Shown here: positions 31,304 to 37,716 of the stretch, in pieces
Layout of the letters: the number at the start of each line of letters is the position of its first letter
Position numbering within the stretch: position 1 is the first letter of the stretch
From: a virus
IMG/VR virus record: IMGVR_UViG_3300042331_000081
Coordinates: 1-38,391 of that record
Length of the DNA: 38,391 nt
Strand: one strand, 5' to 3'
The notes under the pieces: model-generated
Database searches by the model: none
What the model was told of the DNA's origin: nothing
What the model saw: only the letters and a program-made list of their open reading frames with translations
Position numbers and translations under genes: made by a program

Positions 31304-31906
31304 ATGACTAAACGCGATACTTGTATATTTTACCGCTCGATGTACGAGGGTATAAAAGACCTACCAAAAGAAACGCAGGCAGAAATTTACGACGCTATTT
31401 TTAGCTATTCGCTGGACTTCGAGCAAAAGGAATTAACGGGTATAGCTAAAACTATTTGGACTTTTATAGAACCTGTATTAACTAAAGGAAATACGAATTA
31501 CATAAACGGAAGTAAACCGAAAGCGAAGCGAATAGAAATCGAAACCGAAGCGAAACCGAAGCGAATTAAAAGCCAAACCGAAGCCTATAAAGATAAGGAT
31601 AAGGATAAGGATAAGGATAAAGAGAAAAATAAAGATAACGCTAACGCGAATTTTAAAAAGTGGGGTAAAGCTGAATTAGTCGAAGCTATGCGACCGTATG
31701 CGGATAAATACCCTAAAACGCTTTTAAACGACTTTTTTAATTATTGGAGCGAGCCGTTAGCAAACGGTAAAATACGGGTAACGGCTCAAGACGCTTGGGA
31801 CACAGGTCGGCGTTTAGCAACGTGGCAAAAACGCGATTTAAACACATCGAAACCTTTAGAAACTAAAACCTTTACCCGCGCCTCTCAGGGGGTCAAAATG
31901 GAGTAG
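31304..31906 (+). CDS. DUF6291-type, replication-initiator-like protein
   Basis: The protein has 200 residues. The N-terminal domain (MTKRDTCIFYRSMYEGIKDL, then ETQAEIYDAIFSYSLDFE and FIEPVLTKGNTNYINGSKP) matches the DUF6291 pattern found in Bacteroidota phages. A charged linker includes (Lys-Asp)5 encoded by a tandem GATAAG array (31592-31621). The C-terminal part (FFNYWSEPLANGKIRVTAQD then WDTGRRLATWQKRD) is like the tail of DnaD-type replication initiators. Location upstream of the DnaB gene supports a helicase-loading or initiation role. The start at 31304 follows the structured leader; an in-frame start at 31238 lies inside it. Confidence 0.65.
   Translation: MTKRDTCIFYRSMYEGIKDLPKETQAEIYDAIFSYSLDFEQKELTGIAKTIWTFIEPVLTKGNTNYINGSKPKAKRIEIETEAKPKRIKSQTEAYKDKDKDKDKDKEKNKDNANANFKKWGKAELVEAMRPYADKYPKTLLNDFFNYWSEPLANGKIRVTAQDAWDTGRRLATWQKRDLNTSKPLETKTFTRASQGVKME
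31592..31621 (+). repeat. Hexanucleotide tandem repeat (GATAAG)4-GATAAA
   Basis: Five six-base units encode an alternating Lys-Asp linker in the initiator-like protein. Slippage would change linker length without breaking the frame. Confidence 0.85.
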
Positions 31907-31938
31907 GCAAAAAAAACTTTAATTATTTTTAGAAAAAG

Positions 31939-31969
31939 TTTGCAAAAACAAAATAAGGTTATATATTTG
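31939..31969 (+). promoter_or_regulatory. Strong Bacteroidota-type promoter
   Basis: TTTG (31939-31942), 19 bases, then TATATTTG (31962-31969): full consensus with the same spacing as those at 13830 and 16159. Confidence 0.85.
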
Positions 31970-31975
31970 CTGCAT

Positions 31976-31997
31976 CAAACTCTTAAACACTTACACA
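31976..31997 (+). repeat. Conserved 5' leader motif, copy 6
   Basis: CAAACTCTTAAACACTTACA then CA precede the ATG at 31998. TTAAACACTTACACA is shared exactly with the copy before 24921 and with 13890. Confidence 0.75.
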
Positions 31998-32258
31998 ATG
32001 GCAACTTTAACTAACACAATCAAAAAAGCGAACAAAGTAACAGGGCAAGAGCCTAAAATGGATGGTATGTTTTATACATACCTTTACAAAGGTTACGTGG
32101 TTAGCTTCGCAAAAAATGGCAGTTCAGATTACGCTACTAACTTTTACACAAAACGCGCTAACCTTAAAGACGATATCTATAGCGATTATTTCGCTGGTAC
32201 GTTTCACGACAATATTTCACAGGCGTTTAAATTCGTTGATTATATAACACGCGACTAA
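31998..32258 (+). CDS. Small, probably highly expressed protein
   Basis: The protein has 86 residues: a basic N-terminus (NTIKKANKVTGQEPK) followed by an aromatic, beta-rich body (GMFYTYLYKGYVVSFAKN) and helical end. It has a full-consensus promoter and leader motif like 13890 and 24921, and similar AT-rich codon use, so the three seem to belong to one expression class. Starts MAT like the 24921 protein. No family recognised. Confidence 0.75.
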   Translation: MATLTNTIKKANKVTGQEPKMDGMFYTYLYKGYVVSFAKNGSSDYATNFYTKRANLKDDIYSDYFAGTFHDNISQAFKFVDYITRD

Positions 32259-32297
32259 TAACAAAACGGGGCGCAGCATCCGAACAACTGCAAAAAA

Positions 32298-33665
32298 ATG
32301 AACTCACTACCTAAAGTAGAACAAGCACTTATAAACCTTTGCCTGTCGCCCGACGAGCATTACAAGGAGATAATACCACAGCTTACCGAGGTATTGTTTA
32401 CCGACGATTTAGCCCTACGCGCCTATAAGCTCATTAAGGCAATTATGAGCGATAACATTAAACCGAACCCAGTTACCCTTAATCAATACGGGCGTGCCGA
32501 TAAAACGATTACAGCCGCCGAAGTAGCCAAAATTAGCGCGTGGGGTTCTGACCTATGGTATAACGAACCTATAAACGATTACATAGCGCTACTTAAAGAC
32601 GAGCATATTAAACGCTCTATAACCTCTATAATGGCTCAAAACGCTTTAGGGCTATCCGAGCCGCGGGGCGGCGCTACAACCGCAACCGAAATAATTAAAA
32701 AACTAAACAGCCTGCTCGAAGACGGCAGCCCAAAAGATAGCATAATCGAAGCTATGGCGCTTGCATCGGATGAACGCGACGCCTATTACCGCCGTAGCGC
32801 CTTACACCTTTCGGGCAAAACAAGCGGCTTAAACACGGGCTTAAAGGCATTAAACAAGTTTACAGGCGGCTTTCACCCCGAGCTTATAATTTTAGCGGGT
32901 CGCCCGTCGATGGGTAAAACAGCGTTAGCGCTTTATCACGCCGTCGAGTTTGGCGAACCCGGTATTTACTTTAATCTCGAAATGAATAAGTCGCAGCTTT
33001 GCCAGCGCTTAATATTGCAGCACGCAAACGACAAAATTAGCAGCGCACGTTTACGCGACGGTAACCTAACGCAACCCGAGCTATACGAGTTTGAGCGTAG
33101 CATAGGGGCGGTTGAACAATTACCGATTTTGATTTACGACAAAGCACGTTGCGGCGTTCACGAGGCGGTAAGGGTAATGCGGCGCGAGGTACGTAAAAAC
33201 CGCTGTAAGTGGGCTATAATAGATTATTTACAGCTAATGACTATCGAGGGCTTTAAAGGCGGCTCGCGCGAATTAGAAGTAGCGGAAATAAGCCGCACCC
33301 TAAAAGCCGCGCAAAAGGAACTAAACATACCTATTATAGCCCTAGCACAATTAAGCCGACAAGTCGAGCAACGCGCAGATAAAAAGCCTATATTATCCGA
33401 CTTACGCGAAAGCGGCTCTATTGAGCAAGACGCCGACACGGTAATATTTATTTGGCGACCCGCTTATTATGGGTTAAGCGAAAACGGGATAGAATACACT
33501 AACGACGTTTTTTACCTATTCGAGAAACACCGACAAGGCGCGACGGGTGAGGTACGGTTTAAACATAACGAAACGCTTACAATATTTACCGACGCAGCAA
33601 GCGAGCAAGGTAGTACGTTTTTGCCTTTAGCCCCTAATTATGAATTTAACGGTAGCCCTTTTTAA
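32298..33665 (+). CDS. dnaB: DnaB-like replicative helicase
   Basis: The protein has 455 residues, with an N-terminal helical domain (NSLPKVEQALINLCLSPDEH) and a RecA-fold ATPase domain: Walker A ILAGRPSMGKTAL near residues 196-208, LEMNKSQLCQRL, the Walker B region WAIIDYLQLM, and the family signature LSDLRESGSIEQDADTVIF. It unwinds DNA at the fork as a hexamer. There is no primase domain or separate primase gene in the genome, so priming probably depends on the host. It follows a small highly expressed gene; the foreign cassette begins six bases after its stop. Confidence 0.93.
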   Translation: MNSLPKVEQALINLCLSPDEHYKEIIPQLTEVLFTDDLALRAYKLIKAIMSDNIKPNPVTLNQYGRADKTITAAEVAKISAWGSDLWYNEPINDYIALLKDEHIKRSITSIMAQNALGLSEPRGGATTATEIIKKLNSLLEDGSPKDSIIEAMALASDERDAYYRRSALHLSGKTSGLNTGLKALNKFTGGFHPELIILAGRPSMGKTALALYHAVEFGEPGIYFNLEMNKSQLCQRLILQHANDKISSARLRDGNLTQPELYEFERSIGAVEQLPILIYDKARCGVHEAVRVMRREVRKNRCKWAIIDYLQLMTIEGFKGGSRELEVAEISRTLKAAQKELNIPIIALAQLSRQVEQRADKKPILSDLRESGSIEQDADTVIFIWRPAYYGLSENGIEYTNDVFYLFEKHRQGATGEVRFKHNETLTIFTDAASEQGSTFLPLAPNYEFNGSPF

Positions 33666-33670
33666 ATTGC

Positions 33671-33796
33671 CGCTAACGGTATCGGGCTTGGCGAAGAAGC
33701 CGAAACGAAAAGTTAAATCGAAGTACAAAACTTAAAAATTAGAACAATATGTCAAATGAAGAACAAAACGGCTTTTTTGCCAAACCCGTGTTAGCA
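33671..33796. repeat. attC-like imperfect palindrome 1 (left edge of foreign segment)
   Basis: GCTAACGG near the left end and GTTAGC near the right end enclose a 20-base inverted repeat (CGGGCTTGGCGAAGAAGCCG at 33683-33702 with 33769-33788; 17 of 20 complementary). The central 66 bases are AT-rich. Boundary sequences like Y-AAC and GTTR and an imperfect stem with spaced mismatches are typical of integron cassette recombination sites. Length, 126 bases, is in their range. The consensus RYYYAAC/GTTRRRY is met only partly. Confidence 0.5.
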
Positions 33797-33860
33797 GTAG
33801 TGCCATTTCTCGAATTAAAACAAAACTTCTGGGAGGAGTTATAAAACCCGATAAAATCAA

Positions 33861-34616
33861 ATGAAAAATTGCAAAGTAGAACCAATGGTGAAGCACAGTA
33901 ACCAAGTTCACACAACAACCGATTACTTTCTATTTAAACCAATAGAAGGCAACAGAAACTTAAACCTTTTGCACCTTAACCGACTGCGAAAGTCAATGTC
34001 TGAAAAGTATTTATTTACCACAATTTTGGTAAATGAAAACTATGAAATCATTGATGGACAGCACCGCTTTGAAGTTATCAGAGTACTTGGACTGCCATTG
34101 CATTACATTATTTGTGAAAACTACGGATTGCCGGAAGTACAAATTTTAAATCAAAATTCAAAAACTTGGAATTCAGATGACTATCTTGAAGGCTATTGCA
34201 AACTTGGTTACAATGAATATTTAAAATATAGGCAATTTAAAGAAACTTATGATTTCGGTCATAGTGAATGCCAAATGTTATTAACCGGAGTACAGCAAGG
34301 TAGTGGTAAAAGAGCAAGTAATGCATCAACATTTTTTTCAGGTGAATTTAAAATATTGGATTATGATAATGCGTGTTCTATTGCAGATAAAATTCTTCTT
34401 ATATCACCATATTATGAAGGCATCAAAAGAAAAACTTTTATTGTTGCAATGGTTCAATTATTAAAAAATCCAAATTTTGAATTTACTGAATTTTTACAAA
34501 GATTGAAACTACAACCTACTGCTTTAATTGATTGTGTAAATAATTATCAATATATTTCATTAATTGAGGAAATATACAACTATCGCAGGCGTGAAAAGGT
34601 TAATCTTAGGTACTAA
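33861..34616 (+). CDS. ParB/Srx-like domain protein
   Basis: The protein has 251 residues. The ParB-type core is clear: FLFKPIEGNRNLNLLHLNRL, then ILVNENYEIIDGQHRFEVIR (the G-Q-H-R motif of the ParB/sulfiredoxin superfamily near residues 65-70), VQILNQNSKTWNSDDYLEGY, and the closing IEEIYNYRRREKVNLRY. Similar stand-alone proteins occur in Bacteroidota phages and conjugative elements; some ParB-fold proteins bind CTP or cleave DNA, but the role is open. The gene is visibly AT-richer than its neighbours. It lies between two attC-like palindromes and so looks acquired. Confidence 0.75.
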   Translation: MKNCKVEPMVKHSNQVHTTTDYFLFKPIEGNRNLNLLHLNRLRKSMSEKYLFTTILVNENYEIIDGQHRFEVIRVLGLPLHYIICENYGLPEVQILNQNSKTWNSDDYLEGYCKLGYNEYLKYRQFKETYDFGHSECQMLLTGVQQGSGKRASNASTFFSGEFKILDYDNACSIADKILLISPYYEGIKRKTFIVAMVQLLKNPNFEFTEFLQRLKLQPTALIDCVNNYQYISLIEEIYNYRRREKVNLRY

Positions 34617-34660
34617 AATTATGGTGGTTTGTCAGTCGGCTTCCGGGTCGGCTGGCATTA

Positions 34661-34720
34661 CTGCTAACGGAATGCAGCTATGCGCTCGTTTTAATGGCGC
34701 ATAGGTGCTGTTATAAGCTG
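34661..34720. repeat. attC-like imperfect palindrome 2
   Basis: TGCTAACGGAAT at the left and CTGTTATAAGC at the right enclose the stem GCAGCTATGCGC (34674-34685) with GCGCATA (34697-34703) and GCTG (34707-34710), the 3' side carrying a GGT bulge. The left edge is almost the same as that of palindrome 1 (CTAACGGTAT versus CTAACGGAAT). The two together frame the ParB-like gene as a cassette of about 1 kb. GTTATAAGC-N2-GCTGC at 34710-34725 recurs inverted at 35593-35608. Confidence 0.55.
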
Positions 34721-34784
34721 GCTGCGTATTATCAACCGAGAAACTTAATTTTGAAAACGAAACAGAAAAATAAAAAATAAAGCG

Positions 34785-34973
34785 ATGGCAAAAAAAAATA
34801 GAAACAACATAGAAAATGAAATAGACCATAAATTAAGTGATTTGTATAGAAGATATTTCTTCAATAGGGATATGGGGGATATGTCAAGAGCAAATTATTG
34901 GTTAAGCAGAATTAAAGAATACGAACAATTAAACAACATAAAAAATGGAAACAACATTGCAGAAACTAATTAA
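34785..34973 (+). CDS. Small protein of the foreign segment (1)
   Basis: The protein has 62 residues, rich in Asn and charged residues, and helical (IENEIDHKLSDLYRRYFFNR). It is the first of three overlapping or closely spaced small genes between palindromes 2 and 3. Codon use is AT-rich (AGA, AAT, ATA) unlike the phage core. No family recognised. Confidence 0.6.
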   Translation: MAKKNRNNIENEIDHKLSDLYRRYFFNRDMGDMSRANYWLSRIKEYEQLNNIKNGNNIAETN

Positions 34974-35202
34974 ACAAATAGACGATTTAATTAGAGATGA
35001 ACAAACAAACGGTGGGGATTGGGTCATCCCCTTTCAAAATGTAAAACATAAAGCCGAATTGTTACTTAAAGATGAAAAGATAGAGCATCAAGACACTTGG
35101 GATGCTGCAATTAAAGCACACGACAACAGGGCTTATGTTCACGTAAGGTCTTGGTCTGATTTTGATGATTACTTTGAAGAAAGATTTAATAAGCATTCGT
35201 AA
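34945..35202 (+). CDS. Small protein of the foreign segment (2)
   Basis: The protein has 85 residues and overlaps the end of the previous gene by 29 bases. It is acidic and helical at both ends (LQKLIKQIDDLIRDEQ and SWSDFDDYFEERFN). One base separates its stop from the ATG of the third gene, so all three were probably acquired as a unit. No family recognised. Confidence 0.6.
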   Translation: METTLQKLIKQIDDLIRDEQTNGGDWVIPFQNVKHKAELLLKDEKIEHQDTWDAAIKAHDNRAYVHVRSWSDFDDYFEERFNKHS

Positions 35203-35203
35203 T

Positions 35204-35515
35204 ATGAAAACAGAATTAGAAAAGTTTATTGATTGGCTCGAAAATTATAATGAGTTTTGCTACAATAATAGCAAAGATTTAGTTTGGGATAATTTCGGGG
35301 AACAAAAAGTTCTTTCAGAAAGTGCCAAAAAATTCTATTCACAAGGATTAGCTATTGAAAGAATTTTAACTCGGATTATTGAAAAGAAGTTGATAGAAAA
35401 GCAAAAAGAAGAAATCAAAAAAGCGGCTATTGATTTTGCTATTTGGTGTGATGATAATGATTTATCTGACAATAATAAAACTTGGGATGATTGGTATAGA
35501 ATATCAAAAACCTAA
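35204..35515 (+). CDS. Small protein of the foreign segment (3)
   Basis: The protein has 103 residues, mostly helical and rich in Asn, Asp and Trp (WLENYNEFCYNNSKDLVWDN, then NKTWDDWYRISKT). It begins one base after the previous stop. Similar Trp-Asp-Asp-Trp-Tyr endings appear in hypothetical proteins of flavobacterial mobile elements as far as I recall; function unknown. Confidence 0.6.
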   Translation: MKTELEKFIDWLENYNEFCYNNSKDLVWDNFGEQKVLSESAKKFYSQGLAIERILTRIIEKKLIEKQKEEIKKAAIDFAIWCDDNDLSDNNKTWDDWYRISKT

Positions 35516-35533
35516 TTGCTTTGAAAAAGCAAA

Positions 35534-35623
35534 AGCGGGCTGGCTATTTTTTATTTTTTCAATCACGAAACTGTCTTTGAAAAACGAATGTAGCAGCTTG
35601 CTTATAACTCTCTTATAGCCGCT
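35534..35623. repeat. Imperfect palindrome 3 (right edge of foreign segment)
   Basis: AGCGG(GCTG)GCTA (35534-35546) pairs with TAGCCGCT (35616-35623) around an AT-rich loop. GCAGCTTGCTTATAAC (35593-35608) is an inverted 14/16 match to GTTATAAGCTGGCTGC (34710-34725). Codon use returns to the phage type in the next gene. Confidence 0.45.
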
Positions 35624-35638
35624 ATAAACTTTCGCATA

Positions 35639-35875
35639 ATGACAAACGAACAACGCATACTAGATTACATGGTTAATTACGAACCCGAACAAACAGAGTT
35701 TAAAGAGGGCGTAACGTACTATACTGATACTTTAAAAACGCATCGCAGCTATTCAGCGCAATTAACGACCGCACCTAAAGGCTCGATAGCTTACAGAATG
35801 TATTTAAGCCGTGCGTTTGAGTGGTTAAAGCTGTTAAAAAAACACGGGGTAAAATTGCAAAACAAAATCAATTAA
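35639..35875 (+). CDS. Small helical protein
   Basis: The protein has 78 residues: MTNEQRILDYMVNYEPEQTE then YTDTLKTHRSYSAQ and FEWLKLLKKHGVKL. Largely helical with a basic C-terminus. It is the first gene with normal phage codon use after the foreign segment. No family recognised. Confidence 0.6.
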   Translation: MTNEQRILDYMVNYEPEQTEFKEGVTYYTDTLKTHRSYSAQLTTAPKGSIAYRMYLSRAFEWLKLLKKHGVKLQNKIN

Positions 35876-35885
35876 CGTATATTTG
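35854..35885 (+). promoter_or_regulatory. Promoter giving a leaderless GTG start at 35891
   Basis: ATTG (35854-35857), 20 bases, then TATATTTG (35878-35885). The GTG start lies five bases after the box. It is placed to drive the packaging genes through terL. Confidence 0.7.
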
Positions 35886-35890
35886 CACCC

Positions 35891-36094
35891 GTGGAAACAA
35901 TAAAAAAAGAAAACAGGGGCGGCAAACGCCCAAACGCAGGGGCGAAAAAAAAGTACGGCTCAACTACTTCGACCGTATGCTTTCGCGTACCCGACACGCA
36001 CCGCGAGCAAATAGTAGGTATAGTACGCGCCTACCTCGATAAACTGAAACACGACTATAAACAGAAACAACACGAACCTAATTATGGATGCTAA
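35891..36094 (+). CDS. Small ribbon-helix-helix-like DNA-binding protein
   Basis: The protein has 67 residues starting at GTG. A basic N-terminus (METIKKENRGGKRPNAGAKK) is followed by one strand and two helices (TSTVCFRVPDTHREQIVGIV then AYLDKLKHD). This is the pattern of small CopG/Arc-type regulators and of a common G-G-K-R-P-x-A-G phage protein. First gene of the packaging operon, possibly its regulator. It overlaps the next gene by 11 bases. The GTG start is supported by the promoter spacing. Confidence 0.65.
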   Translation: METIKKENRGGKRPNAGAKKKYGSTTSTVCFRVPDTHREQIVGIVRAYLDKLKHDYKQKQHEPNYGC

Positions 36095-36314
36095 CAACTT
36101 ACACCCCGTTACAAACTACCTTTACGACCAAATAGTAAACAAGCGCCAGCCGTTTACATACGACCTATATTTAGCAGCCGTTAAAATTGAACGCAGCCTA
36201 ATAATAGACACCTTTAACGAGGGAGCTACATACGAGGCGTTAGGATTTAACCCAGCAAGCCCACACACTAGCGCGGGCGAAGAATACTACACCGAAACCG
36301 AGGCGGCGTTATGA
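36084..36314 (+). CDS. Hypothetical protein
   Basis: The protein has 76 residues: NLHPVTNYLYDQIVNKRQPF, then YLAAVKIERSLIIDTFNEG, ending acidic (EEYYTETEAAL). It is helical. Coupled to the next gene by a four-base overlap. No family recognised. Confidence 0.6.
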   Translation: MDANNLHPVTNYLYDQIVNKRQPFTYDLYLAAVKIERSLIIDTFNEGATYEALGFNPASPHTSAGEEYYTETEAAL

Positions 36315-36691
36315 GCAACCTATTAACCATACCGTGCGCGATTGAAAGCGTAGCAACCCGCCGCGATAAGACCATTAAAGTAATAATCGGTACGCAGGAG
36401 CTAACGCCCTCACAAATGAGCGAGCTGTTAAACCTATGGGCTAACGGCATAGGCGTTATGGCGTTTAAGGGCGAACAGTTTAACTATAACGACGAAGCGC
36501 TATTAAATAACCTAAAGCTCGATGCCGCAGAGCTTGGAAGCAAGACACCAAGCCAGCGCCTACGCGCCGCCCTATACGTTTTATTCGAGCAAAGCCCCGA
36601 AGGGTATAAGGAGTTTAACCTATACTACGCCGCTATGATTGAACGGTTTATAGATATGGTAAAAAAACGCATTGATAGTTATAAACTATAA
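36311..36691 (+). CDS. Hypothetical protein
   Basis: The protein has 126 residues. A small beta unit at the start (SVATRRDKTIKVIIGTQEL) is followed by helices (PSQMSELLNLWANGIGVMAF and PSQRLRAALYVLFEQSPEGY). It resembles phage proteins of unknown function placed before terminase genes in Bacteroidota phages. A -7 box follows its stop. Confidence 0.6.
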   Translation: MSNLLTIPCAIESVATRRDKTIKVIIGTQELTPSQMSELLNLWANGIGVMAFKGEQFNYNDEALLNNLKLDAAELGSKTPSQRLRAALYVLFEQSPEGYKEFNLYYAAMIERFIDMVKKRIDSYKL

Positions 36692-36696
36692 TTTTG

Positions 36697-36704
36697 TAAA
36701 TTTG
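36697..36704 (+). promoter_or_regulatory. Promoter -7 box, leaderless start at 36710
   Basis: TAAATTTG lies five bases before the ATG at 36710, the same spacing as at 14183, 17387 and 35891. No clear TTTG lies at N19. Confidence 0.55.
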
Positions 36705-36709
36705 TAATT

Positions 36710-36853
36710 ATGCCACTATTTCAGGGCGATAGCGACGCCGTTATACAAATGAATATCCGTAAGCTAATCGAAGAGGGTTACAGCCCGTCGCAAGCGGCGG
36801 CGATAGCATACGCCGAAGCTGAAAAGTGGCGCAAAGCACGAAACAAAAAATGA
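36710..36853 (+). CDS. Small phage protein of the 'MPLxxGxS... QAxAIA' type
   Basis: The protein has 47 residues: MPLFQGDSDAVIQMNIRKLI then EEGYSPSQAAAIAYAEAEKW. It resembles very small proteins in many phages, which have an M-P-L start, an N-I-R helix and a final P-x-Q-A-x-A-I-A helix. Role unknown. Its ATG is positioned by the -7 box, and its stop overlaps the ATG of the HAD gene (ATGA). Confidence 0.75.
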   Translation: MPLFQGDSDAVIQMNIRKLIEEGYSPSQAAAIAYAEAEKWRKARNKK

Positions 36854-37152
36854 GGGTATCGTTTGACGTTGACGGCGTACTCGATACGCCAAAGGGTTTT
36901 GAAGCCGCCAAACGCGCAATAAATCGCGGCGACGATGTTTATATTATAACCGCCCGGAACGAACGATTTAGCCGTGAGGTTTACGAACTGGCAAAGGAGT
37001 TAGGCGTACCGCGTTTGCGCGTATATTTCACGAATGGAGCTGACAAATGGCAAACCGTTAAACGCCTAAGTATAGAACGCCACTACGATAACAATACCGA
37101 GCAACTCGATAAGATACGCGAAAACACTAACGCACAAACTGAAAAGGTATGA
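36850..37152 (+). CDS. HAD-like phosphatase / nucleotidase
   Basis: The protein has 100 residues. Motif I is SFDVDGVLD (D6, D8), motif II is IITARN (T34), and the acidic end motif is RHYDNN (D80). It is therefore a minimal HAD fold without a cap domain, similar to phage HAD proteins thought to act on nucleotide or nucleic acid 5'-phosphates. Substrate unknown. The ATG overlaps the previous stop; an in-frame start at 36826 lies inside the upstream gene. It sits just ahead of terS. Confidence 0.85.
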   Translation: MRVSFDVDGVLDTPKGFEAAKRAINRGDDVYIITARNERFSREVYELAKELGVPRLRVYFTNGADKWQTVKRLSIERHYDNNTEQLDKIRENTNAQTEKV

Positions 37153-37616
37153 ACGCGAAAGGTAATAAGATAAAGAAACGCATACCGTTACCCGGCGGCG
37201 CTCCCGAAAAGTATAAGCCCGAGTTTGCCGAAAAGGTGTACGATATGGCATTGCTAGGTTTAAAGGACGAAAGCATAGCTAAATTATTCGGGATTGCTGA
37301 AAGCACTTTAAATTTGTGGAAGCACGAACACCCCGAGTTATTAGAGGCATTAACGCGGGGGCGTGAGGTTGCAGACGCTGAAGTAACTAAAGCAATGTAT
37401 AAACGTGCGCTCGGTGTAACGATAGTCGAAGAAGCATTAACAAAGGACGGTGAAGTAGTAAAGCTCCGAAAAGAGTTACCGCCCGACACGCCAGCGGCTA
37501 AACATTGGTTAGCGAATAGGCAGCGCGGTTTATGGTCGAATAACGGAGAGAGCCAAATAACAACGACCGAGCCGCTCGTTATTGTGCGAACCGAAACAAA
37601 AGATAAAGATGCTTAA
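37149..37616 (+). CDS. terS: Terminase small subunit
   Basis: The protein has 155 residues. After a basic start (NKIKKRIPLPGGAPEKYKPE) comes a helix-turn-helix (FAEKVYDMALLGLKDESIAK then FGIAESTLNLWKHEHPELLE) that would recognise the packaging site. The next helices (VADAEVTKAMYKRAL and AAKHWLANRQRGLW) are typical for terminase small subunits that form rings. The unstructured end is acidic. It overlaps the HAD gene by four bases and is followed by the membrane peptide and terL. Confidence 0.87.
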   Translation: MNAKGNKIKKRIPLPGGAPEKYKPEFAEKVYDMALLGLKDESIAKLFGIAESTLNLWKHEHPELLEALTRGREVADAEVTKAMYKRALGVTIVEEALTKDGEVVKLRKELPPDTPAAKHWLANRQRGLWSNNGESQITTTEPLVIVRTETKDKDA

Positions 37617-37716
37617 AACAATGGGAGTAGCGTTATTAATGGCAGCGATACTATTAGGGTTTGCCTTTGCTATTTACGTAACGACTAAAGGCTTTACCGA
37701 CGACGAAAACGATTAA
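37609..37716 (+). CDS. 35-residue single-pass membrane peptide between terS and terL
   Basis: The ATG at 37609 overlaps the terS end and the stop TAA at 37714-37716 overlaps the terL ATG (TAATG). After MLKT comes a membrane helix (GVALLMAAILLGFAFAIYV) and the acidic tail FTDDEND. The coupling on both sides and the clear hydrophobic-then-acidic design argue for a real product. A role in lysis, or only in passing ribosomes to terL, is possible. Unknown family. Confidence 0.6.
   Translation: MLKTMGVALLMAAILLGFAFAIYVTTKGFTDDEND

Noticed and set aside
33749-33844. 31-residue ORF (starts MSNEEQNGFFAKPV) in palindrome 1
   Set aside because: Half of it is the right arm of the inverted repeat, and there is no promoter or coupling to neighbours. 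It is probably a by-product of the repeat.
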